Below are positions 16,180-23,455 of a stretch of 42,985 nucleotides of DNA, piece after piece. Position numbers and translations under genes: made by a program. The stretch lies in contig NZ_APHW01000098.1 of assembly GCF_002741985.1 (NCBI RefSeq), positions 1-42,985 of the forward strand, in the 5' to 3' direction. Positions within the stretch are counted from its first letter, which is position 1. Each line of letters starts with the position of its first letter. The notes under the pieces were generated by a model that did no database searches, was not told where the DNA came from, and saw only the letters and a program-made list of their open reading frames with translations. The DNA is from Vibrio rotiferianus CAIM 577 = LMG 21460. Lineage in GTDB: Bacteria > Pseudomonadota > Gammaproteobacteria > Enterobacterales > Vibrionaceae.

Positions 16180-16623
16180 TTACCAACGACTGCGGTATGC
16201 ACGATGACAGCTTCGGCAAGTACTCTGAGCTTGCTTAAGTCCTGCCTCAGCCGATGAAACTTGCTGGTTCTGCGCAGCTTGATACAACTGTGCAAACCCT
16301 TCATCCATTTGCAGCATCAAGCGATTGAAGTTATCTGGTTTGCTCCACACTTCTTTCTTCGCTTTGCTCTCAGCTTGGCTTCCCTCTGGAAACGCTTGTT
16401 GCAGTTGTGCGCTGTGGCGAGTGAGCTCAACACCAATCTGCTCTAGCGCGTGCCAATCGGTATTGCTACCTTTCAATGTTTTATCGGCTTGTTTCGATAG
16501 CGACTCTATTTGCTCAAATGCATTCTGACGCGTTTCGATTTGAGCGCTGAAGTCTTGGGCAAACACTGCTGTTGATACAAAGATGGTCGGTAAAAGTGCA
16601 ATCAGTGCCAATGTCTTTTTCAT
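16180..16623 (-). CDS. Periplasmic cytochrome c'
   Basis: 147 residues with a signal peptide (KKTLALIALLPTIFVSTAVF then AQDF), an all-helical body and a C-terminal haem motif CRSCHRAYRSRW. This is the position and form seen in class II cytochromes c' (four-helix bundle; they bind NO and CO and can protect against NO). The ATG at 16623 has AGGAG about 8 nt upstream; the longer frame to 16680 would overlap the palindrome. Divergent from a cytochrome b gene, which is a frequent partner. Confidence 0.88.
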   Translation of the reverse strand: MKKTLALIALLPTIFVSTAVFAQDFSAQIETRQNAFEQIESLSKQADKTLKGSNTDWHALEQIGVELTRHSAQLQQAFPEGSQAESKAKKEVWSKPDNFNRLMLQMDEGFAQLYQAAQNQQVSSAEAGLKQAQSTCRSCHRAYRSRW

Positions 16624-16666
16624 TTCGTTCTCCTGGTTTTTCGTTATTGCTGTGTGGTTGCAAATA

Positions 16667-16712
16667 AATTTACATAACAATCATTGCACATGCAACTATT
16701 GTTATGTAAATT
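16667..16712. promoter_or_regulatory. 46-bp near-perfect palindrome, candidate MarR operator
   Basis: AATTTACATAACAAT (16667-16681) is repeated exactly inverted as ATTGTTATGTAAATT (16698-16712). The 16-nt centre also holds an inverted TTGCA/TGCAA. The site is nearly equidistant (43 nt each side) from the starts of the cytochrome c' and cytochrome b genes, as expected of a shared operator. The MarR gene two genes away is the natural candidate regulator (inference). Confidence 0.65.
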
Positions 16713-16755
16713 ACCATAAAGAAGATCATCACACCGAGAAAAGATCGAGGTAATT

Positions 16756-17397
16756 ATGAAAATTTGGGATTTAGCAACGCGACTTTATCACTGGGCTCAA
16801 GCCTTACTGTTTATAGCCTTGATGGCATCTGGATTGTCTGGCAATGGGCCTCATGTTCAATTGGGATTAGCGTTATTCACTTTGTTGTTATGGCGATTAA
16901 CTTGGGGAGTTATCGGCAGCGAAACCAGTTTGTTTCGACAGTTTCTCCGCTCGCCAAAAGGTGTCATTACATACTTCAAAGGCAAATCGGCGGCGACTGT
17001 GGGTCATAACCCTGCTGGCGGCTGGATGGTGGCAGCACTACTGACGACATTGATGCTTCAATGTATCTCAGGAATGGCGCTTGGCGGCTTATTCGATACG
17101 TGGCCATATTCCGATGTTTGGCTTAACGACAACGTGTTTGCAGGGCTTGAGTGGTTACACCTGACCTTGGCCGATCTTTTGCCTTTACTGATCGCCTTAC
17201 ATGTTGGTGCGATCCTTTTCTATAAACTAAGAGGTAAACCCTTGTTGAAAGCGATGATCACAGGTAAACAAACCCAAATGAACAAGCAAGCGCTCACCAC
17301 GGAACAGAAAATTGTCTATCTCGCGCCGCAAAGCCGTGCTTTAGGGGTGCTAGTTGCTGCAACATTGGTTACCATGGCAATCGTTGCTTTATCATAA
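16756..17397 (+). CDS. Membrane cytochrome b (b561 / hydrogenase b-type family)
   Basis: 213 residues with about four to five hydrophobic helices, starting MKIWDLATRLYHWAQALLF. The His in RLYHW, further His residues in GHNPAGGW, EWLHLTLAD and LIALHVGAILFYK, and FKGK fit the di-haem b-type cytochromes (PF01292) that pass quinol electrons to periplasmic c-type cytochromes. Probably partners the divergently encoded cytochrome c'. Ten nt after its stop the MarR gene begins, so these form an operon. Confidence 0.87.
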   Translation: MKIWDLATRLYHWAQALLFIALMASGLSGNGPHVQLGLALFTLLLWRLTWGVIGSETSLFRQFLRSPKGVITYFKGKSAATVGHNPAGGWMVAALLTTLMLQCISGMALGGLFDTWPYSDVWLNDNVFAGLEWLHLTLADLLPLLIALHVGAILFYKLRGKPLLKAMITGKQTQMNKQALTTEQKIVYLAPQSRALGVLVAATLVTMAIVALS

Positions 17398-17407
17398 GAG
17401 TAAGAAA

Positions 17408-17836
17408 ATGAGCGAACAGTTTGACAGACAAGACAGCTTTGGCTGGATGATCAATGTCGTTGCACACGACGCAGCGAAGCGATTTGAAGCCGAGCTCAAA
17501 AAGCACGGACTTACCGTTGCACTTTGGCCGACCATGATGTGTTTGTGGGAAGAAGAAGGCGTGACGCAGCGCGATATCGCAGCGAAATCTAAGGTAGAAA
17601 ACTCAACCACGACTCGTACCTTAGACAAGTTGGAGAAGTTAGGTTTGGTAGAGCGCCATCCCGATCCAAACAGCCGCCGCTCGTTCCGTATTTATCTAAC
17701 GGAAGAGGGACGAAGCCTCAAAGAAACCTTGCTGCCAATCCCACTGGCTGTTAATAAAGATCTGATGAGTCCTCTAGAGCCAGCAGAGCAAAAAGAGATG
17801 CTTCGCTTGCTAAAAAAGTTGGTCGCAGAGATTTAG
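17408..17836 (+). CDS. MarR-family transcriptional regulator
   Basis: 142 residues with the MarR winged helix. The recognition helix region is QRDIAAKSKVENSTTTRTLD (about 56-75) and the wing is GLVERHPDPNSRRSFRIYLT. The ATG at 17408 follows cytochrome b by 10 nt; the longer frame starting inside that gene is not credible. Likely autoregulates and controls the cytochrome genes through the palindrome at 16667-16712 (inference). No Cys suited to redox sensing stands out apart from MMCLWEE. Confidence 0.9.
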   Translation: MSEQFDRQDSFGWMINVVAHDAAKRFEAELKKHGLTVALWPTMMCLWEEEGVTQRDIAAKSKVENSTTTRTLDKLEKLGLVERHPDPNSRRSFRIYLTEEGRSLKETLLPIPLAVNKDLMSPLEPAEQKEMLRLLKKLVAEI

Positions 17837-17850
17837 GGGTAAACTAAACC

Positions 17851-17879
17851 AGTAGCTGGTTACTGTGCAACCGGCTACT
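17851..17879. terminator. Hairpin between convergent marR and cytochrome c genes
   Basis: AGTAGCTGGTT pairs with AACCGGCTACT (one G-U) around a 7-nt loop. The T tracts are poor on both strands, so termination efficiency is uncertain. Confidence 0.5.
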
Positions 17880-17880
17880 A

Positions 17881-18255
17881 CTATGAGTTTAATGAACGAA
17901 TATATTCAAAAATATCATTGATTTCTTTCTCGCTCAGTACAGCTTTGAACGGAGGCATTACCCCGCCTTGACCGTTGTCGCCTTCCAAAACAGAATCTAT
18001 CAGCTCCACCTTTGTGCCGAATGGATTCAATAACTCGGCATAAATGTTATCGGGTTTAATATTCAATGCGTTAGCTGCGAGTCCATCCCCATGACCTTTG
18101 TCACCATGACAAGAAATGCAATAGGATTCAAAACGTTGTTTACCTACCGTAAGATCGGCTTCACCATATTGGTTATCGGTAAACCATTTGTATCCAGCAA
18201 ATCCAGTACTGGTAGCAAACAATAAGAAAGCAACCGAGAAAAAGAGTTTACGCAT
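17881..18255 (-). CDS. Class I cytochrome c, secreted or membrane-anchored
   Basis: 124 residues: an N-terminal hydrophobic segment (RKLFFSVAFLLFATSTGFAG), the haem motif CISCHGDKGHGDG, and a methionine ligand region GGVMPPFKAVLSEKEINDIF, ending EYIRSLNS. A single-haem small electron carrier. The cleavage site after the hydrophobic segment is not obvious, so it may remain anchored. Placed next to the cytochrome b/c' pair, it may belong to the same electron route; no direct evidence of a partner. Confidence 0.88.
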   Translation of the reverse strand: MRKLFFSVAFLLFATSTGFAGYKWFTDNQYGEADLTVGKQRFESYCISCHGDKGHGDGLAANALNIKPDNIYAELLNPFGTKVELIDSVLEGDNGQGGVMPPFKAVLSEKEINDIFEYIRSLNS

Positions 18256-18329
18256 AGATGCTCCTTGTCTTTATTCATCGATGAGTTGATAAAAACAAGG
18301 TAGCTTAGATGATGTCGAAAAAGTGTTGT

Positions 18330-18617
18330 TCACGTATTCAACAAAGGCACGTTATTACGGATTAAGCCTCGGCGCACGCTGGTGCACATTTTGCCAAAGC
18401 GACGGATTTCATCAAACTGAGGGGTAATACCTCGATCCATTGCCGACTCCCAATAGCTCAGCTCGGTATCCACCATTTCTAACAGCTTCTTAGGGCAACC
18501 GATACATTTACCCTCAGGGCCACAAACAAAGGTCTCTGACTCATAAAGAGGCAGCTCTGCTTTAACTTGTTCAATGATATTGCGCATCGCGCTCATTCGA
18601 TCTGGCTTGACGGTCAT
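18330..18617 (-). CDS. Small Cys-rich protein of unknown function
   Basis: About 95 residues. I cannot name the family. The core is FVCGPEGKCIGCPKKLLEMV with three closely spaced Cys (CxxxxxCxxC), and a fourth Cys lies downstream in FGKMCTSVRRGLIRNN. This pattern is compatible with binding zinc or an Fe-S cluster. No signal peptide, so cytoplasmic. Start chosen at the ATG at 18617 with GGAG 7 nt upstream; ATG 18620 and two later Met codons are possible. Confidence 0.65.
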   Translation of the reverse strand: MTVKPDRMSAMRNIIEQVKAELPLYESETFVCGPEGKCIGCPKKLLEMVDTELSYWESAMDRGITPQFDEIRRFGKMCTSVRRGLIRNNVPLLNT

Positions 18618-18679
18618 CATCCGACTCCACAAACATGTAAGGAGCCGGATTGTACTCTCTGGCACGCAAATGTCCCTAC

Positions 18680-19597
18680 CTAATTTAGGTATATTTTACG
18701 TTTCTGCTTTGTAGCCTTTGATTTAAGCATCGAAAATTCTGGCTTTTTCACCACTAAGTAAACCGCTGTAGCAGCCAACCCAAAGCCAACAATACCCATC
18801 CAATCAAACGACTCACCGAAGGCCAACCAAGCTTGGATCGCCGTGGTCGGAGGCACAAGGTAGAACACCGAGGCAACACTCGATGCCGCACCATTTTTCA
18901 CCATGTACAGCAGCAACAGAATCGCCACACAAGACAGCACGACCACAAGCCAGATTAAGGTAAGAATGAATTCCGTCGTCCATTGCACCTGCATGGTTTC
19001 AAACTGCATCGCGATTGGCAGGAACATGGCCAATGCCGCCAAATACTGCACCGTCGCGCCACCTACCATATCCACTTGTTGGCAATATTTCTTTTGATAC
19101 AAAGTGCCAAGCGTAATACCAAACAACGACGACAAGCACACACCAATCGCTAAGGTTTTGTGCAAATCGGATTGCCACTCCATCTTACCCATAAGCACCA
19201 TAGTAATGCCGACAAAACCCAAGGATAAACCAATCCACTGTGATGGTTTGAACTGCTCAGAAGCGAACGCCACCAGCAATACGGCCGTTAAAATAGGTTG
19301 TATCCCGACTAATAGCGAACTTAAGCCCGCCGGCATTCCCAAACTGATGGCGAAGTACGTTCCGCCTAGGTAAAAGCCGTGAATCAATATTCCGACAACG
19401 CAGCTGTGCCAAAAGTCTTTTCCCGTTGGAATGCGACGGCGCAGAAAGGCAACAATCACCAAAAACAACAGCACATTAAACGCCATGCGAATCGACAACA
19501 AGGTCGCAGGCTCGGCATACTGCAAACCAAATCGCGCACCAACAAATCCAGAAGCCCAAAGGATCACGAACACAAAAGGAATGGCTCTGACTAACAT
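18680..19597 (-). CDS. EamA/DMT-family transporter
   Basis: A 305-residue inner-membrane protein with ten hydrophobic helices in two EamA repeats (first from IPFVFVILWASGFVGARFGL, second from GVCLSSLFGITLGTLYQ). Family members export amino acids and other small metabolites. It is divergent from a MocR-type regulator with 109 nt between the starts; this pairing is common for amino-acid or amine exporters. Substrate not predictable. Confidence 0.9.
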   Translation of the reverse strand: MLVRAIPFVFVILWASGFVGARFGLQYAEPATLLSIRMAFNVLLFLVIVAFLRRRIPTGKDFWHSCVVGILIHGFYLGGTYFAISLGMPAGLSSLLVGIQPILTAVLLVAFASEQFKPSQWIGLSLGFVGITMVLMGKMEWQSDLHKTLAIGVCLSSLFGITLGTLYQKKYCQQVDMVGGATVQYLAALAMFLPIAMQFETMQVQWTTEFILTLIWLVVVLSCVAILLLLYMVKNGAASSVASVFYLVPPTTAIQAWLAFGESFDWMGIVGFGLAATAVYLVVKKPEFSMLKSKATKQKRKIYLN

Positions 19598-19624
19598 GAT
19601 TCGCCCTCACTCTACTTACTTTTA

Positions 19625-19653
19625 AATCTTGAATGTTTTTAATCTCGAATGTT
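19625..19653. promoter_or_regulatory. Direct repeat in the exporter-mocR promoter region
   Basis: AATCTTGAATGTT (19625-19637) is repeated as AATCTCGAATGTT (19641-19653) with one mismatch and a 16-nt period. Several MocR proteins bind direct repeats in divergent promoter regions, so this is a likely operator (inference). Confidence 0.45.
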
Positions 19654-19706
19654 GCTAATGTAGTTAGGTACAGTGTTTTCAAAAAGTGACAGATGGAAGT
19701 GTTTTT

Positions 19707-21143
19707 ATGGGTACAGATTTAGCAAGTACACTTAATGCCAATAAGTATTTGATCGTCGAGAAGCATCTCAAACAAGCGATCTGCAATGGGGTTTATCAGC
19801 CAGACGACAAGTTGCCTTCCATCCGTCAATTGAGCACTGAACTCAAGGTAAGCAAGAACACGGTGATCCGCGCTTATCAGGAACTAGAAGCACAAAGCAT
19901 GGTTTATTCGGTGCCAAAATCTGGTTATCGAGTAAAGCCAACTGAGCGACATGAAGCCAAGATCACTAAACCTACGCGCGTGGATTTGCTCTCGGTGTGC
20001 AAACAAATCCTTACCTACCCCGAGTATCAAGAGCTGCTTCCGACAGGTTCAGCACACCCAAATATTGATGCGCCAGCCATCAAAAGCCTGTACGCCGAAA
20101 TTGGCCGCCAGAGTCGCCAACAAAGCCATATCTCCAGCCATTACCAACTGCCACCGGGTGATGACTTGTTGGTCAAACAGCTAGCAAAGATCACCCAAGA
20201 TCTGGGAACGCCGGCAAACGTGGATGATCTTTTAGTCACCCATGGAGCACAGCAAGCGATCAGTCTTGCACTTAGAGCAACAACACAGGCTGGAGACATT
20301 GTTGCGGTGGAATCGCCCTGCTATTTCGGTAACTTGTTGATGCTCGAATCTCTCGGTTTACAAGTGGTCGAGATCCCTAGTTGCCCTCGTGATGGTATGG
20401 ATCCAGACGCGCTAGAAAAGGCCATGGCAACGTGGGAGATCAAAGTCATTATTGTCACGCCAAACTTCACCAACCCAACAGGCTCAATGATGCCCCTTGA
20501 AAGGCGAGAGCGACTGCTTAAGGTTTCTGGAGATATTCCAATCATTGAAGATGATGTATTTGGCGCGTTAAGTTACGACGAACCCTTGCCAAGCTTGCGC
20601 AAATTGGACGAGAAACAACGGGTGATTTACGTCAACTCCTTATCGAAAACGCTCGATTCACGCCTTCGTATTGGTTGGATGTTGGCGGGACGTTATCGCG
20701 CTCAAGTCGAGCAATACCTGTTGTGTGAAAACATGGGCAGTTTGAACTTGATGCAATCGGCGGTGGGCACTTTCCTAACCTCAGGCAAATACCGCACTCA
20801 CACTGCGCGTATGTGCCGTGTTTACCAAGCCAACGTGAGACGATATTTGCAGATGCTCAATCAATGCTTGGATGCACACTTTGAGCTAAAGAATCGCTAT
20901 CAAATCAATGCGGTGCAAGGTTCATTCTTACTTTGGCTACGCTTACCACCCAAAACTGACAGCTATGCGCTCTATCAAGCCTGTAACGAACACAAAATCA
21001 GTATTCTGCCCGGCTCGGTATTTGGCACTCAGGGACAGTATCAAAACTGCATTCGTCTTAGCGTGGCGAACTTTGGAGCGGAGAAAAACTGGCTCCCTGC
21101 AATGGAAACGCTAGCAACTCTGATTGCTCAACACACCAAGTAA
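19707..21143 (+). CDS. MocR-type (GntR/aminotransferase-fold) transcriptional regulator
   Basis: 478 residues. An N-terminal GntR winged helix (GVYQPDDKLPSIRQLSTELK, about 27-46) is followed by a class I aminotransferase domain. The PLP-binding lysine is in NSLSKTLDSRLRIGW; other family landmarks are TPNFTNPTGSMM and IEDDVFG. Such proteins bind PLP or a PLP adduct and act as regulators, not enzymes. The ATG at 19707 has GGAAG 8 nt upstream; the GTG at 19686 is less likely. It probably controls the divergent exporter. Confidence 0.92.
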   Translation: MGTDLASTLNANKYLIVEKHLKQAICNGVYQPDDKLPSIRQLSTELKVSKNTVIRAYQELEAQSMVYSVPKSGYRVKPTERHEAKITKPTRVDLLSVCKQILTYPEYQELLPTGSAHPNIDAPAIKSLYAEIGRQSRQQSHISSHYQLPPGDDLLVKQLAKITQDLGTPANVDDLLVTHGAQQAISLALRATTQAGDIVAVESPCYFGNLLMLESLGLQVVEIPSCPRDGMDPDALEKAMATWEIKVIIVTPNFTNPTGSMMPLERRERLLKVSGDIPIIEDDVFGALSYDEPLPSLRKLDEKQRVIYVNSLSKTLDSRLRIGWMLAGRYRAQVEQYLLCENMGSLNLMQSAVGTFLTSGKYRTHTARMCRVYQANVRRYLQMLNQCLDAHFELKNRYQINAVQGSFLLWLRLPPKTDSYALYQACNEHKISILPGSVFGTQGQYQNCIRLSVANFGAEKNWLPAMETLATLIAQHTK

Positions 21144-21186
21144 TCGCTCCAGACATCCGTTCCAAGCACTCAGCACCAGAAACAAC

Positions 21187-21212
21187 AAAGCCTCCGCAAT
21201 TGGGAGGCTTTG
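21187..21212. terminator. Bidirectional terminator between mocR and glycerate kinase genes
   Basis: AAAGCCTCC pairs with GGGAGGCTTT around a short loop, between convergent stops. The T run is modest on both strands. Confidence 0.75.
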
Positions 21213-21254
21213 ATATGTGTTTTCTGGGCTATCTGCTCAACCAAACCCGGTGTA

Positions 21255-22388
21255 TTAGCGAGGTAATTGCCACAATCTGGCTACGTTTTCAGCCAAGTTC
21301 GCAAGATTCACCTCCGCCTCTTCCAAAGCTTCTGGCAAGCTCATTGCGCGTGGTACACATACAAATACCGCATCAATACCGCACTCGTAGACTGCTTGGA
21401 AGTTATCACCTGTGCAACCTGCTAGGGCAATGACAGGCAAACCATATTCTTTCGCCACTTTCGCCACACCCATGGGTGTCTTGCCATGCAAAGTTTGGTG
21501 ATCAATACGGCCTTCGCCAGTAAAGACAATATCAGCGTCAGCTACATGCTCTGCGAGCTTTACGGTTTCTAGCACAATCTCGATACCCGGCTTCAGTCGT
21601 GCTGGTAGGTAACCAAGCAACGCTGCGCCCATACCACCTGCGGCGCCCGCACCATTTTGAGTCAGCACATGCTTGCCTGTCACCTGCTCTGTCAGTGCAC
21701 CGTATTTGCTTAGAGCAGAATCTAACAGCTCTACATCCGCCGGCGTCGCACCCTTCTGCGGACCAAAAATCGCTGACGCACCTTTCTCGCCACACAATGG
21801 GTTGTCCACATCGCATGCCACCAGCACTTCGCAGTCCGCTAAGCGAGCGTCAAGCCCTGAGGCATCAATGCTTGCTAGCTCAACTAAACCGCCACCGTTG
21901 GGTGTGATTGGATGACCAGCACTGTCCAGAAACTTAACACCCAACGCCGCCAGCATACCCGTACCACCATCATTAGTTGCGCTACCACCCAAGCCGATGA
22001 TCAAGCGTTGAATACCACGATCAAGCGCATTCAAAATTAACTGGCCAGTACCAAAACTGCTGGTATTTTTCGGGTCTCGTTGCTCACTTGGCACAAGGTG
22101 CAAACCACTTGCCTCTGCCATCTCGATCACTGCGGTTTCGCCATCACCTAGAATTCCGTAAAACGCCTCCACATCATTGCCAATTGGGCCCTTTACGGTC
22201 ACGAAAACCTGTTCACCCTCAGTCGCATCAATCAATGATTGAACTGTACCTTCGCCGCCGTCGGCGACAGGTACCGTGACAAATTCTGCATCTTGCCAAA
22301 CTCGAGACAAACCGGTCTTGATCGCCTCACTCACCTGTTTGGCGGTCAAACTCTCTTTAAACGAATCTGGGGCAATCACAACTTTCAT
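21255..22388 (-). CDS. Glycerate 2-kinase (GarK/GlxK family)
   Basis: 377 residues, PF02595 family, making 2-phosphoglycerate from glycerate. Landmarks are KVVIAPDSFKESLTAKQVSE at the start, VADGGEGTVQSLI, LIIGLGGSATNDGGTGMLAA, and VFTGEGRIDHQTLHGKTPMG near the end. The ATG at 22388 has AGGAG 6 nt upstream; the frame to 22412 adds 8 residues without a better site. Single gene, so the upstream pathway (glyoxylate or galactarate) cannot be told; garK and glxK are equally possible names. Confidence 0.92.
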   Translation of the reverse strand: MKVVIAPDSFKESLTAKQVSEAIKTGLSRVWQDAEFVTVPVADGGEGTVQSLIDATEGEQVFVTVKGPIGNDVEAFYGILGDGETAVIEMAEASGLHLVPSEQRDPKNTSSFGTGQLILNALDRGIQRLIIGLGGSATNDGGTGMLAALGVKFLDSAGHPITPNGGGLVELASIDASGLDARLADCEVLVACDVDNPLCGEKGASAIFGPQKGATPADVELLDSALSKYGALTEQVTGKHVLTQNGAGAAGGMGAALLGYLPARLKPGIEIVLETVKLAEHVADADIVFTGEGRIDHQTLHGKTPMGVAKVAKEYGLPVIALAGCTGDNFQAVYECGIDAVFVCVPRAMSLPEALEEAEVNLANLAENVARLWQLPR

Positions 22389-22610
22389 TTCAATCTCCTG
22401 CGAACACGGCATCCTCCTACTTTGTTAAACATTAACGGGTAGGAGCTTAATTCGTCACCCTTTGCATACTATAATCATGACGTTAAACCACATTTCATAA
22501 TAGGGATTAATCCACCTTCTTTATATCCATAATATTTTTATGGCTTTAAAGCATCACCCTCGATAAAGGGATATATACTTACTACTGAAACTGGTACCGG
22601 AGGGAGACTT

Positions 22611-22784
22611 ATGGAACTACGCAACAAAGCAGGGGATACTGCAAAAATTGCAGATAACCTCACCCTTAAAGAGCTGACTGAAATGGGTTATACCGTCGAT
22701 TTATGTGACGAAGCATTTGATCCAAACGAACATTGGAAAGCAGAAGGAAAAACTCAAGGCATGGGTGAATACCCAGAGGAATAG
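22611..22784 (+). CDS. Small acidic protein, 57 residues, unknown
   Basis: The frame starts MELRNKAGDTAKIADNLTLK and contains GYTVDLCDEAFDPNEHWK, ending YPEE. It has a strong ribosome-binding site (GGAGGGAG) 6 nt before the ATG and its own hairpin terminator. No signal peptide or membrane segment. One Cys. I do not recognise the family, but site quality and composition support a real gene. Confidence 0.7.
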   Translation: MELRNKAGDTAKIADNLTLKELTEMGYTVDLCDEAFDPNEHWKAEGKTQGMGEYPEE

Positions 22785-22812
22785 TACCCAACTGTATAGA
22801 AGATCACACTTC

Positions 22813-22838
22813 AAGCCGAGTGGTTCTACACTCGGTTT
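22813..22838 (+). terminator. Hairpin terminator after the 57-residue gene
   Basis: AAGCCGAGTG pairs with CACTCGGTTT around GTTCTA. Reading plus-strand, GGTTTGTTCATTT follows. Confidence 0.65.
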
Positions 22839-22844
22839 GTTCAT

Positions 22845-23213
22845 TTATTTATTCAAAGCTTGAGTTTCCTTTACAAACAAATACATCTCTTCTAGGTAAT
22901 TACCGTTTGCGCAACCCCAGTCACTCACTTCAACAAATTCCTTTATTAGTTGACCACTTTCATCATGTATCACTTTTTGACGAAAGGAGTTCCAACGCGC
23001 CAGTTCAAGACGATTATTGTTGTCCACATAATAGTCCCCATAACTTTCAATAAGCTTATTATAAGCATTCCAACGCTGCTCCGGCGTCACGCCTTCACTC
23101 ATGATGACAGTACAGTTCGTTTCGATATTTTGTACTTGAACATTAGTTGGTGTCGTCGTTGAACATCCCGCTAAAATCAGCCCCATCAAACCCACTGCTA
23201 TTCTTGTTTTCAT
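22845..23213 (-). CDS. Lipoprotein of unknown function
   Basis: 122 residues with a type II signal peptide (KTRIAVGLMGLILAGCSTTT; lipobox LAGC, acylated Cys at about residue 17). The mature part is charged with two further Cys (IETNCTVIM and SDWGCANGN) that could form a disulfide. The start at 23213 gives a normal signal peptide; the frame from 23240 has a 9-residue charged extension. No family recognised. Confidence 0.75.
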   Translation of the reverse strand: MKTRIAVGLMGLILAGCSTTTPTNVQVQNIETNCTVIMSEGVTPEQRWNAYNKLIESYGDYYVDNNNRLELARWNSFRQKVIHDESGQLIKEFVEVSDWGCANGNYLEEMYLFVKETQALNK

Positions 23214-23455
23214 TATTGTTTCCCTTACTTTCAGCACCACTGCGAAAGACCGAATTTTATAAACTGCGCTCCACGATTTCTAATCAAAAACGGAAAAACT
23301 TTGTGACTGACGTCTGCACATGTAAAAAGTGCGGTAAATTACTGTTTACAAGCCATAAAGAAGACAAATGGATTTCGCATTCCTTTCTGCTACTTAGACG
23401 TGCCATAATCAACGACGATAAAAACCTCAATAAAGCAAACATTTGAAGGATCAAA

